Shown here: one piece after another, positions 41,939-52,100 of the stretch
How the letters are laid out: each line of letters opens with the position of its first letter
Position numbering within the stretch: position 1 is the first letter of the stretch
Source: Prevotella sp.
GTDB taxonomy: Bacteria > Bacteroidota > Bacteroidia > Bacteroidales > Bacteroidaceae
Direction: 5' to 3'
Length of the DNA stretch: 64,000 nucleotides
Assembly: GCA_021636625.1 (NCBI GenBank)
Contig: JAJWLX010000001.1
Span: forward strand, 129,154 to 193,153
Notes under the pieces: model-generated
Database searches by the model: none
The model's input: only the letters and a program-made list of their open reading frames with translations
Told to the model about the DNA's origin: nothing
Translations under genes and position numbers: made by a program

Positions 41939-43336
41939 ATGAAAAGATTGTATAAGAGTTTGATGTTCATGTGCTTGGCTGTCGTATTGGGATTGCTGAG
42001 CTCATGCTCGGGCACTGACTATCTCAATGCCATTCCAAAGAAAAGTACTGCGCTCATCTCTGTTGATATGCAGCAGATGGCATCCGGCAAGAGCGATGAA
42101 GACAAGGCGGGAATGCTCAAGTCTCTGTTGCACGTTGAAGATGCATCGAAGTGTGGCATCGACATCTCAGAGAAGATATTCCTCTTTGAGAGTGCTGATG
42201 GCAACCTCGGACTTTGTGCTAAGGTGAGCGATGAGGGCGATGTGGAAGACTGGCTTGCCTCGCTTGCCAAACAGCATATCGCTACAGAGGTGAAAGAGCG
42301 CAAAGGCTTTCATTTCTCTGTATTGAAAAATTCGTGGCTGGTCGGCTTTTCTGATCAGGCACTCCTCGTTATGGGACCGGTTGTAGCCGATGCGCAGGCC
42401 CAGCTCCAGCAGCAGATGGTGAAATATCTGAAGGCTGATGAGGGCGAAGGTATTACCGCATCGCCTATGTTTGAACGGCTGGAAACCATCACCTCGCCTA
42501 TGGCTATGGTGGCTCAGGCTCAGGCGTTGCCGGAGAAGTTCGTAGCTCCATTTACCCTTGGCACGCCTAAGGATACCGACCCTTCGCAGGTAGTGATTGC
42601 TGCCGAGATGGTCGTGAAAGACGGTATTCTGCAGGTGAAGGGAGAAACCTTCTCCTTTAATAAAGAAATAGATGAGGCTCTGAAGAAGGCGGCTCAAACC
42701 TATCGTCCGGTCAAGGGCAGCTACGTCAAGTCAATGCCTGCTGATGCACTGGCGGGTATCTTCATGAACGTAAAGGGCAATCAGTTTCTGCCGATGATGC
42801 AGAGCAACCGCAGCCTTCAGACCCTCCTGATGGGTATCAACCAGGCCATCGACATGGATAATATCATCCGTAGTGTGGATGGAGATATGGCTATCGTGAT
42901 GCCTTCGCTTACAGATAACAATATGCAGATGACGATGGCTGCTAAACTGTCGCATGCCAATTGGTTGGGCGATGTTGATTATTGGAAAACTTCATGTCCG
43001 GCTGGTGCGAAGATAGCCAATTGGGGAAAGAATGCTTACTTCTATACCGATGGCAAGACCTCGTTCTATTTCGGTGTGACGGATGACAAGCAGTTCTTTA
43101 GCGGAAGTGACCAGCTGATGGCGCAATATGCCGTGAAACCAAGTAATCATCCGATAGATGCAAAGATTCAGAAACTCATCGTCGGTCAGAAACTGGCAAT
43201 GGTCATCAATCTCGCCAAGAGTTCTGATAGTGACGGCTCGGGCAAGAATGATGCCATCTCTACCGTAACCGGTCTGCTCACCCCAGTCTTCGGAAATCTT
43301 ACTTCGGTGGTCTATACTTTAAAGGTAAAAGAGTAA
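41939..43336 (+). CDS. DUF4836 family lipoprotein
   Basis: 465 aa from the ATG at 41939 (a GTG one codon earlier is less likely). The N-terminus MKRLYKSLMFMCLAVVLGLLSSCSG has a lipobox (LSSC). The mature region TDYLNAIPKKSTALISVDMQQMASGK, then repeated alpha/beta units of a kind seen in DUF4836, runs to the end. The family is known from Bacteroidota and has no assigned function. A GGTAAAAGA-type run and a short palindrome follow before the ABC genes. Confidence 0.85.
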   Translation: MKRLYKSLMFMCLAVVLGLLSSCSGTDYLNAIPKKSTALISVDMQQMASGKSDEDKAGMLKSLLHVEDASKCGIDISEKIFLFESADGNLGLCAKVSDEGDVEDWLASLAKQHIATEVKERKGFHFSVLKNSWLVGFSDQALLVMGPVVADAQAQLQQQMVKYLKADEGEGITASPMFERLETITSPMAMVAQAQALPEKFVAPFTLGTPKDTDPSQVVIAAEMVVKDGILQVKGETFSFNKEIDEALKKAAQTYRPVKGSYVKSMPADALAGIFMNVKGNQFLPMMQSNRSLQTLLMGINQAIDMDNIIRSVDGDMAIVMPSLTDNNMQMTMAAKLSHANWLGDVDYWKTSCPAGAKIANWGKNAYFYTDGKTSFYFGVTDDKQFFSGSDQLMAQYAVKPSNHPIDAKIQKLIVGQKLAMVINLAKSSDSDGSGKNDAISTVTGLLTPVFGNLTSVVYTLKVKE

Positions 43337-43377
43337 AAGGGTAAAAAAGTAAAAAGAACCTCCCTCCTCTGCGCCCC

Positions 43378-43401
43378 CGTTCCTAGCGATTCTATCGCTA
43401 G
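43378..43401. repeat. GCGATTCTATCGC palindrome, copy 1
   Basis: CCTAGCGATTCTATCGCTAG (43382-43401) is palindromic about its centre. A close relative lies at 45313-45336, on the far side of the ABC gene pair: 20 of the 24 bases beginning CGTTCC agree. Confidence 0.6.
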
Positions 43402-43457
43402 TCCCCCAAAAAGTCCTAATTTAAAAGGTAAAAGATTAAACATTAAACATAAAAAAA

Positions 43458-44102
43458 GTGGAAAAGATTCAGCTTCATTCCGTTCTCCCACAGGTTTTTG
43501 CCCAGCGCAACGACCTGAATTCGGAGATATGGAAGCAGGATGTTACCTTCGAGAAAGGTCATCTTTATCTTATCGAGGCAGAGAGTGGCAGCGGAAAGAG
43601 TACTTTCTGCAGCTATGTGCTCGGCTATCGTCACGACTACAGCGGAAGCGTGATGTTCGACAATGATGTTACCGCCAACTATAAGGTGAAAGACTGGGTA
43701 GAGATGCGCAAGCGTCACATCAGCCATCTCTTTCAGGAACTCCGTCTCTTCCCTGAGCTTACTGCCCTGGAGAATGTAGAAATCAAAAACAAGATAACCG
43801 GATTCAAGACGCGTGAGCAGATACTGAAATGGTTTGATATGCTCGGTATTGCTGATAAGGTAGATGCCAAAATCGGCAGAATGTCGTTCGGACAGCAGCA
43901 GCGTGTGGCAATGATGCGTGCGCTCTGTCAGCCTTTCGATTTCATTCTCGCTGATGAGCCTATCAGTCACCTCGACGACAACAATTCGCGCATCATGGCA
44001 GATATCATGATGACCGAAGCGAAGGCGCAGGGGGCTGGCGTTATCGTAACCAGTATAGGTAAACACATGGACTTAAACTATGAACATATATTTAGATTAT
44101 GA
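43458..44102 (+). CDS. ABC transporter ATP-binding protein (LolD/FtsE-like)
   Basis: 214 aa from a GTG start; no ATG is available between the preceding stop and the Walker A. Walker A AESGSGKST (Lys47), Q-loop LFQELRLFPELTALENVEI, signature MSFGQQQRVAMMRAL, Walker B FILADEPISHLDD and a terminal H-loop replaced by SIGKHMD, with no other insertion. Size and sequence fit the LolD/MacB/FtsE class that drives envelope proteins rather than nutrient import. Its stop overlaps the next ATG (ATGA), so the two are translationally coupled. Confidence 0.85.
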   Translation: MEKIQLHSVLPQVFAQRNDLNSEIWKQDVTFEKGHLYLIEAESGSGKSTFCSYVLGYRHDYSGSVMFDNDVTANYKVKDWVEMRKRHISHLFQELRLFPELTALENVEIKNKITGFKTREQILKWFDMLGIADKVDAKIGRMSFGQQQRVAMMRALCQPFDFILADEPISHLDDNNSRIMADIMMTEAKAQGAGVIVTSIGKHMDLNYEHIFRL

Positions 44103-45298
44103 ATCTCGTTTGGAAATTATTGCGTCAGCATATCAGCATACCTCAGTTTGCGGGCTTTGCCTTCGCTAATCTCTTCGGTATGCTCATCGTTCTTTTCGGC
44201 TTTCAGTTTTATAAAGACGTGCTGCCTGTCTTCACTCAGCAAGACAGTTTCATGAAAGCCGACTACCTCATCATGAGCAAGAAGATAGGTATGGGAAATA
44301 CAATCAGCGGCCGTTCCAATACCTTCTCGGGTTCTGAAATCGATGAAATCGGCGACCAGAAGTTTGTAAAGAAGATAGGAAAATTCACCTCTACAGAATA
44401 TAAGGTAGATGCCCAGATGGGTGTAAACGGCGTGAACGTTCTGAACAGCGAACTCTTCTTCGAGAGTGTGCCTGACGGTTTTGTTGATGTGCCGCTCAAG
44501 GACTGGAAATATACGCCGGGAACTCAGGAGGTGCCAATCATCCTCCCGCGTACCTATATTAATATGTATAACTTCGGTTTCGCCCAGAGTCATTCGCTCC
44601 CTAAAATCAGCGATGGACTGATGGGCATGATTGATTTCAATATACAGATTCAGGCTGGCGGCAAGAAAGAGCAGTTCAAGGGAAAGGTAATCGGTTTCTC
44701 TTCGCGACTCAATACCATCCTCGTTCCACAGGCTTTCATGGACTGGAGTAACCAGGAATTTGCGCCAAACCAGAAGAGTGATCCTAACCGCCTCATCGTA
44801 GAGGTAGGAAACCCGGGAGACGAGAACATCACCAAATACCTGGATGATAATGGTTATGAGGTAGAGACAGACAAGCTGGATGCAGAGAAGACTACCTATT
44901 TCCTTCGCATGATGGTATCAATGGTGATGATTATCGGTTTGGTTATCTCCGTTTTGAGCTTCTACATTCTGATGCTCAGCATCTATCTGCTGGTTCAGAA
45001 GAACTCTTCTAAGTTAGAGAATCTTCTTCTGATAGGTTACAGTCCGAATAATGTAGCAAAACCATATCAGGTGCTCACCATTGCGCTGAACATCGCGGTA
45101 CTCATTATCGCGTGGATTATCCTCTTCTTCCTCCGCGATTACTACATGGGCTTCATCGAAACCCTCTTCCCTGATATCGACGAGGGCACCATGCTCCCAG
45201 CCATTGCTCTAGGTCTGCTCCTGTTCCTGATAGTTTCTATCCTGAACATCGTAGCCATCCGTCGCAAGGTGATGAGCATCTGGCAGCGCAAGGAGTAA
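44099..45298 (+). CDS. FtsX-like ABC transporter permease
   Basis: 399 aa. One N-terminal membrane helix (FAGFAFANLFGMLIVLFGFQFY), a large extracytoplasmic domain (about residues 50-265), then three membrane helices (MMVSMVMIIGLVISVLSFYILMLSIY, VLTIALNIAVLIIAWIILFFL, AIALGLLLFLIVSILNIVAI), which is the FtsX/LolC/MacB topology. With the overlapping ATPase gene it forms a mechanotransmission-type ABC system, perhaps lipoprotein release or a regulator of cell-wall hydrolases. No third component is adjacent. Substrate cannot be deduced. Confidence 0.82.
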   Translation: MNLVWKLLRQHISIPQFAGFAFANLFGMLIVLFGFQFYKDVLPVFTQQDSFMKADYLIMSKKIGMGNTISGRSNTFSGSEIDEIGDQKFVKKIGKFTSTEYKVDAQMGVNGVNVLNSELFFESVPDGFVDVPLKDWKYTPGTQEVPIILPRTYINMYNFGFAQSHSLPKISDGLMGMIDFNIQIQAGGKKEQFKGKVIGFSSRLNTILVPQAFMDWSNQEFAPNQKSDPNRLIVEVGNPGDENITKYLDDNGYEVETDKLDAEKTTYFLRMMVSMVMIIGLVISVLSFYILMLSIYLLVQKNSSKLENLLLIGYSPNNVAKPYQVLTIALNIAVLIIAWIILFFLRDYYMGFIETLFPDIDEGTMLPAIALGLLLFLIVSILNIVAIRRKVMSIWQRKE

Positions 45299-45312
45299 GA
45301 GCGCCTAGCCTC

Positions 45313-45336
45313 CGTTCCAGGCGATTCCATCGCTTG
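45313..45336. repeat. GCGATTCCATCGC palindrome, copy 2
   Basis: CCAGGCGATTCCATCGCTTG (45317-45336) resembles the element at 43382-43401. Together they bracket the ABC ATPase/permease gene pair. Confidence 0.6.
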
Positions 45337-45414
45337 TCATAAAAGCTCAGCCCCCCCGCTTTTAGCCCCGAAAAAACTATAAGCAACCCCTTGCTATAAA
45401 TAACAAATTAAAAG

Positions 45415-45448
45415 AAATCTGCGTTATTTGCTTAACGCAGATTTTTTT
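45415..45448 (+). terminator. Terminator before the TonB receptor pair
   Basis: AAATCTGCGTT at 45415-45425 pairs with AACGCAGATTT at 45434-45444, followed by TTTT, an excellent intrinsic terminator for the ABC operon. Confidence 0.85.
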
Positions 45449-45504
45449 ATGTTATAAAACACTATTTTTCATGTTTTTGTAACAAATAAAAGCAATTTTT
45501 TTAT

Positions 45505-45512
45505 TACTTTTG
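45505..45512 (+). promoter_or_regulatory. -7 element for the first TonB receptor
   Basis: TACTTTTG at 45505-45512. The nearest TTTG (45476-45479) is 25 nt away, longer than usual, so the -33 box is uncertain. The leader to the ATG at 45578 is about 60 nt. Confidence 0.55.
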
Positions 45513-45577
45513 CAACCGATAACAATATAAGAGGGGGTCATATCCCCAAGTTTTAATAATTTTATATAATAAAAGGT

Positions 45578-48500
45578 ATGCAGAAAAGATTGCATTTATT
45601 AGTGGCTTTGCTGGCCTTTATGGTAACCACAGCCATGGCGCAGATTACTACATCTAGCGTTAGTGGTAAAATTACAGCTAATGGCGAAGATGTCATAGGC
45701 GCTACAATCAAGATTGTTCACCAACCTTCTGGTACAGTCTATCGTGCAGTGACCAACATGGATGGTCGTTATTCTATTCAGGGTATGCGCCCGGGTGGAC
45801 CTTATGTTCTGGAAGTAACCTACGTGGGTTACAAGAACAAGCAGGTAAAGGGCATTTCTCTTTCTCTTGGTCAGAATACAGTCTTGAATGAGACTTTGGC
45901 TGAAGATGCAGCTCAGTTGGAAGACGTAGTAGTTGTAGCCAATCGTAACAACAACATGCGCACCGACCGTGCTGGTGCAACAACAAGTATTGATGCAACA
46001 CACATTGAGGCAATTCCTACCGTTTCACGTAGCATGAACGACCTCTTGAAGTTGACCCCACAGGCTTCTACCGTAGGTGGTTTCTCTGTTGGTGGTGGTA
46101 ACTTCCGTCAGAGCTATGTAACTGTAGATGGTGCAGCATTCAACAATGCTTTTGGTATCGGTTCTAACCTTCCTGGTAATGGCTCACCAATCTCACTTGA
46201 TGCATTGGATCAGATTTCTGTATCTTCATCTCCTTTTGATGTCCGTTTGAGTGGTTTCACTGGTGGTGCTATTAATGCAGTAACCAAGAGCGGTACCAAT
46301 CAGTATAAGGGTTCTGCTTATATGTATACTACCAATTCTCATCTTAAAGGTAACAAGGTGGATGATTACGAGTTGACCCGTCTTCAGTCTCATACTACTA
46401 CTTGGGGTGCAACTGTTGGTGGTCCTATCATCAAGGATAAGTTGTTCTTCTTCGTAAATGGTGAATATGAAGTTCAGATGGCTGCTGGCCCTTCGGCTGT
46501 GGCTCGTGCTTCAGAAAACGATGCATGGAACTTTTCTTCTGGTACAGTACATCGCCCTACAGTAGGTGATATCAGTACATTGACAAATTTCCTTTCCAGC
46601 AAGTATGGATATAACCCAGGCCGTTATCAGGGCTATTCATTGGATACTCCTGCCTACAAGATTTTGGCACGTTTGGATTGGAATATCAATGAGACAAACA
46701 AGTTGAATTTCCGTTTCTCTCGTTCACATTCAAAGGATTCTAATGCTCCATCGTCTTCAACCAGTCCTTTCTCAACCAATGCACTCTATTTGGGAGGTGA
46801 AGGAATTTCTGCAGGCAAGGGTAATCGTACTTCTAATTCGGCAATGTATTTTGAAAGTGCGCGTTATTGCAAAGACCGCAACTTTACCTCTTTTGCAGCA
46901 GAATGGAACTCAAAGTGGGGCATCGTCAACAATGCTTTACGTTTGACATACTCTTTTCAGGATGAGCCTCGTTCTTACACAGGTGGTGTATTCCCTACAG
47001 TAGATATTTTGCAGAACGGCTCAGATTATCTCTCATTCGGTCCTGATGTCTTTACTGCCGGAAACTTAGCTCAGGTGAAGACTTTCGTTGCCACCGATGA
47101 GGCTTCTTTCATGATTGGAAAGCATAATTTCCTGGCTGGTGTTCAGTATGAAACCAATGAGGCTCTGAATGGATTCGGTGCTGCCATGAATGGTTACTAT
47201 GTTTATAATTCATTAGATGAATTCATGGCTGGAGGTCAGCCTTTTGCCTATGGTATTACCTATCCGTTCAATGGTACAGAACCTTTCCATGCTAAAATGA
47301 AGTATAATCAGTTCTCTGCGTATGTACAGGATCAGATTAACTTCTCTGACAGATTCCGCATGACTGCCGGTATCCGTATGGAGGCTCCTATCTATCCTGA
47401 GTTGAAGAACAATTATAATGCTAAGTTTGCTGACCTGAAGTTCAAGATGGCTGATGGTTCTGAAGTAAGCTATACAACAGATCAGTTGCCTGATGCTCCT
47501 GTCACAGTTTCTCCTCGAGTAGGTTTCAACTGGGATGTTCTCGGCAATCAGAAGGTCGTACTCCGTGGTGGTACCGGATACTTTATCGGTCGTTTGCCTT
47601 TCGTATGGCTCGTTTCTGCTGTGTCTAATTCGGGTTGTGGTCAGTATCAGTACTCCTATATTCAGGGGGATGGTAAAGCAACTCCAACTTTTGGTGAGAT
47701 TTCTAAGTTCTATCCTACAGTTGCAGAGCAGTTGTCTGACAGCGGCTTATCTCTGCCTAAGGAGCCAAATGCTGCACCTCAGACTCCAACCATCATCGAT
47801 AAGGACTTGAAGATGAATGCAACATGGAAGTCATCTCTGGCTGTTGACGTGAAGTTGCCATACGATATCAATTTCTCTGTTGAGGGAATCTATAGCCGTG
47901 ATTTCAATCCATCTGTAGTTACCACTCAGAACTATTACTGGGATGGAAAGAAGACCATTACTTTGAGTCCAGAGGATACTCGTCATTATCTTACATGTTC
48001 AAATAAATCGGTGACACCATATTTGATTACAAATGCTGGTCACAAGGCACATTATGAATCTTTGACATTCTCTTTGGCAAAGAAGTTTGACTTTGGTCTC
48101 GACCTCTCGGCTTCTTATACCATGGCACAGGCGAAATCATATGGTGACGGTATTGGCGACCAGGTAACTTCTGCCTATAAGAACAACCGTTATTCTGTGA
48201 ATGCCCATAATGATAAGGAAATCGGTTTTGCAAACTATGTTGCTCCTAACCGTTTGCTGATTACTGCCAGCTATTCTAAGGATTATGCTAAGCATTTCGG
48301 TACAATGGTTGGTTTGGTATATGAGGGAACTAATTTTGGCTATGATCCATATGCTGCAACAAGATTCTCATATACATTTGCTGGTAATGTAGTGAACGAT
48401 TATAAGGGCTCTAACAGCTTGCTTTATGTTCCAGCAAGTCGTGAGGCGCTTGATGCCTGGAACTTCTCTGACTATATTTATACTGATGCAAAAAAGCAGA

Positions 48501-48910
48501 AGCAGACTTATACAGCAGAACAGCAGAAGGATGATTTCTGGAACTATATCAATCAGGATTCTTACCTGAAGGGACGCAAGGGTAAGTATGCTGAGCGTGG
48601 TGGAGCCAAGATGCCTTGGCATCATCAGCTGGACTTCAAGTTTGCACAGAACTTCTACATGAATGTAGCTGGTCAGCGCAATACATTGCAGTTTGGAGTT
48701 GATATCAAGAACCTGGCAAACTTGCTTAATAGCAACTGGGGTCTTTACAAGAAGGTTGTTAACAGTTCTTTGTTGAAGTATGACTCTAAGAAAGAGTCTT
48801 TCCAGTTCCAGCGTAATGGTTCTGAGGCTTTGACCAAGACATTCACCAACTACACAAGCTTCAACTCTACCTATTCTATCCAGTTCTCTATCCGTTACAT
48901 CTTTAACTAA
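45578..48910 (+). CDS. Oar-like TonB-dependent receptor with carboxypeptidase-regulatory domain (paralogue 1)
   Basis: 1110 aa with a signal peptide (MQKRLHLLVALLAFMVTTAMAQ). Residues about 25-110 are a carboxypeptidase regulatory-like beta-sandwich (SGKITANGEDVIGATIKI, NMDGRYSIQGMRPGGPY). A plug domain follows (ISVSSSPFDVRLSGFTGGAINAVTKSGTN near 210-240), then a 22-strand barrel ending SIQFSIRYIFN. The conserved GFTGGAINAVTKSGTN segment is typical of Oar/OmpA-like TonB receptors. No SusD partner is adjacent, so it is not a classical glycan-utilisation pair. It is followed by a close paralogue. Confidence 0.9.
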   Translation: MQKRLHLLVALLAFMVTTAMAQITTSSVSGKITANGEDVIGATIKIVHQPSGTVYRAVTNMDGRYSIQGMRPGGPYVLEVTYVGYKNKQVKGISLSLGQNTVLNETLAEDAAQLEDVVVVANRNNNMRTDRAGATTSIDATHIEAIPTVSRSMNDLLKLTPQASTVGGFSVGGGNFRQSYVTVDGAAFNNAFGIGSNLPGNGSPISLDALDQISVSSSPFDVRLSGFTGGAINAVTKSGTNQYKGSAYMYTTNSHLKGNKVDDYELTRLQSHTTTWGATVGGPIIKDKLFFFVNGEYEVQMAAGPSAVARASENDAWNFSSGTVHRPTVGDISTLTNFLSSKYGYNPGRYQGYSLDTPAYKILARLDWNINETNKLNFRFSRSHSKDSNAPSSSTSPFSTNALYLGGEGISAGKGNRTSNSAMYFESARYCKDRNFTSFAAEWNSKWGIVNNALRLTYSFQDEPRSYTGGVFPTVDILQNGSDYLSFGPDVFTAGNLAQVKTFVATDEASFMIGKHNFLAGVQYETNEALNGFGAAMNGYYVYNSLDEFMAGGQPFAYGITYPFNGTEPFHAKMKYNQFSAYVQDQINFSDRFRMTAGIRMEAPIYPELKNNYNAKFADLKFKMADGSEVSYTTDQLPDAPVTVSPRVGFNWDVLGNQKVVLRGGTGYFIGRLPFVWLVSAVSNSGCGQYQYSYIQGDGKATPTFGEISKFYPTVAEQLSDSGLSLPKEPNAAPQTPTIIDKDLKMNATWKSSLAVDVKLPYDINFSVEGIYSRDFNPSVVTTQNYYWDGKKTITLSPEDTRHYLTCSNKSVTPYLITNAGHKAHYESLTFSLAKKFDFGLDLSASYTMAQAKSYGDGIGDQVTSAYKNNRYSVNAHNDKEIGFANYVAPNRLLITASYSKDYAKHFGTMVGLVYEGTNFGYDPYAATRFSYTFAGNVVNDYKGSNSLLYVPASREALDAWNFSDYIYTDAKKQKQTYTAEQQKDDFWNYINQDSYLKGRKGKYAERGGAKMPWHHQLDFKFAQNFYMNVAGQRNTLQFGVDIKNLANLLNSNWGLYKKVVNSSLLKYDSKKESFQFQRNGSEALTKTFTNYTSFNSTYSIQFSIRYIFN

Positions 48911-48976
48911 TGGGTGAGTTCTGGAAATCAGAATCTGTGTAGACTATCGTACTATACATTAGTATAATATCATTCC

Positions 48977-49016
48977 GATGCACTTCTCTTTTTCGAGGGA
49001 AGTGCATCTTTTTTTT
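48977..49016 (+). terminator. Terminator between the two TonB receptor genes
   Basis: GATGCACTTC at 48977-48986 pairs with GAAGTGCATC at 48999-49008, followed by eight T, so the two receptor genes are separate transcription units. Confidence 0.85.
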
Positions 49017-49089
49017 CGTTTATTTGCATCTTTTTGGTATATTCTATCATTTTTCTCTGTTTTTTGCTTGTTGTTTCAAAAATAATGTT

Positions 49090-49097
49090 TATATTTG
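49090..49097 (+). promoter_or_regulatory. -7 element for the second TonB receptor
   Basis: TATATTTG at 49090-49097 with CTTG at 49067-49070 (spacer 19 nt) as a near-consensus -33 box. The ATG at 49182 is about 85 nt downstream. Confidence 0.6.
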
Positions 49098-49181
49098 CAA
49101 CATATTTGTTTATAAGAGTGAAGCACACGGTACGAGGTGCGCGGTTCTCTCTTTATTTATTCACAAAAGAATCTAAACAAC

Positions 49182-52100
49182 ATGCAGAAAAAATTGCAAC
49201 TACTTCTGGCTTTGCTCGCCTTCGTGGTGACTTCGGCAATGGCTCAGATTACCACTTCGGGCATTAGTGGTAAGATTTCTTCCAATGGCGAAACCGTTAT
49301 TGGGGCTACAGTTACTGCTACACACCAGCCATCTGGTACTGTGTATCGTGCTGTAACAAATGTAGATGGTCGCTATACTATTCAGGGTATGCGTCCAGGT
49401 GGTCCTTACAAGGTAAGTATCTCTTATATCGGATATAAGGACAAGGTTTTCAACAATGTCAGTCTGAACTTGGGTGAAAGCCAAAATCTCTCTTGCTCTC
49501 TTCAGGAAGATGCCAAGCAGCTTCAGGAGGTTGTTGTTTCGGGTAAGGCTGGTCTGAATGGTACGAAGACCGGTGCGGCCATGAGTATCAATGCTCAGCA
49601 GATAGCGGATATGCCTTCTATCTCGCACAGTATTGCGGACGTGGCTCGCCTGAATCCACAGCTTACTACAAACGGACAGTCTGGTTCTATGTCATTTGCC
49701 GGTATGAACAACCGTTATAATTCATTCCAGATTGATGGTGTGATGAATAACGATGTGTTCGGTCTTACTGCTAATGGCAGTAATGGTGGTCAGGCAGGAT
49801 CTCAGCCTGTTTCTATGGAGACTATTGACCAGATTCAGGTAAATATCGCTCCTTTCGATGTTCGCCAGGGTGGTTTTACCGGTGGTGCCATCAACGCGGT
49901 AACCAAGAGCGGTACCAATGAATTCCATGGAAGTGGCTATTTCTATGGGAACAACCAGGATTTGGTAGGTCGTCATTATAAGAATATGGACGGTACCTAT
50001 GCTCAGCCTTATGATGATGAGAAGGAAACTTTGTTCGGATTTACGCTCGGTGGTCCAATCATCAAGAACAAACTCTTCTTCTTCGCAAACTATGAGAATT
50101 CAGAAAAGTCGTACCCAACTCAGTATACTATCGATTCTCCAGATGTTAAGTTTAATCCGGATTTGGCTAAGGACTTGATGTCTAAGATTTATGACTTGGC
50201 TAACCGTCAGGGTTATGATTATGCAACTTCATGGGCAGATAAGGATAAGAACGTGAAGAGCCAGAAAGCTGGTTTGAAGTTGGATTGGAATATCAACGAG
50301 TTCAACAAGTTCTCTGTACGTTGGAGTTATGTTGATGCTAAGCAGACGCTTGGTCTGGGTGGTATTGCTACATTGAATACTACCGACCACTTGTATGATT
50401 TCACATCTAAGACTCATTCTTTCTCTGCTGAGTTACAGAGCCGTATCTCTCCAAACCTGAGCAATGAGGCACGTGTATCTTACGTTCGTGTTCGTGATGA
50501 GCGTACTTCTGGTCAGCCAGCTCCATCTATCACTATTTACAAGGTAGGAAATGGTACCGTGAATATTGGTAATGAATATTCTTCTATGGCTAATGGATTG
50601 AATCAGGATATCTATACCCTCGAAGATAACTTTACATGGTTCAAGGGTAATCATACGCTGACATTCGGTACACATAACGAGCTTTATAAGTTCTCTAATC
50701 TCTTCCTTCAGAATCTCTATGGATGCTATTATTTTGATACTCCAGACGATTTCCTGAATTATTACAATGGTTGTGGAGCTGATGGCTTGGGAGGTGATGG
50801 TAAGTATATCAAGAACTTCTACTTCACACAGGCTAATGTTGAGGTGACAGGTAATCCTCGTTGGGCACCAGAGTTTAGCGCAGCTCAGCTGGGCTTTTAT
50901 GTACAGGACAAGTGGGATGTAACAGACAGTTTCCAGCTTACCTATGGTCTCCGTATGGATATGCCTCTGTTCTTTGATACTCCAGCCGAGAATGCTACGT
51001 TCAATAAGTGGGCAGCAGCTAAGGGATATGGTTTCAAGACCAATCAGAAACTTTCCAGTACGCCTATGTGGAGCCCTCGTGTAGGTTTCCGTTGGGATAT
51101 TGAGAAGAACCGCAAATATATCCTTCGTGGAGGTATCGGTGTATTCACTGGTCGTATTCCTTTCGTTTGGTTGAGCAATAACTTTACGAATACTGGAGTA
51201 CAGACTTCTTCTTATTCTGCATCTAAGAATTCAGCTGTGCAGCTTCTGCTGGATCCTAATAAGCAGATACAGAATGCAAATAATCTGAAGGCTACCGGTA
51301 GCCAGCTGATTAATGTGTTTGACAAGGATTTCAAGTTCACTCAGACTATGCGTGTTAATCTTGGTTTCGATTTCAATCTCCTGGGTATCGAATGGACTGC
51401 TGAGGGTATCTTCAGCAAGAGTCTGAATGATGTTTATTACAAGAACTTGGCTTATGAGGAGTCTGGTAAGACCTTGTCACAGACCTCTTACATGAACTGG
51501 GATAACCGTCCTCTTTATACAAAGGTGGCAGATGCTAAGTCGTTTACCAACATCTATGCAATGTATAATACCAGCAAGGGCTACAGCTACAGCCTGTCTT
51601 TGTCTGCAGCTAAGCACTTTGCGTTCGGTCTTGATCTGAATGCATCTTATACATTCACTCACTCAGAGTCTGTAAGCAGTATGACCTCATCTGTTGCTCA
51701 GAGCAACTGGCGTAATACTCATACTTATCGCTTCTCAAACAACCCAGAGTTGGCTAATAGTGGTTATAATGTGCCTCATACAGTGAAGGCTTCTGCTTTC
51801 TATCACTTCAACTGGGGAACCAACAAGTTGTTTACCACTACAGTAGGTCTTATCTACCAGGGTCAGAGCGGTTCTCCTTACTCTCTCGTTTATAGTGGAG
51901 ATATCAATGGAGATAATGGTACAAGTAATGACTTGATTTTCATCCCTACAGATGCGCAGGTAGACCAGATGCAGTTCTTGGGTACTGATGCTTATACTGC
52001 TGAGCAGCAGCGTGCTAATTTGAAGCAGTGGCTTGCTACTACTCGTTATGTGAAGGATCATCGTGGTGAGTACTTCGAGCGTTATGGTGATAACTTGCCA

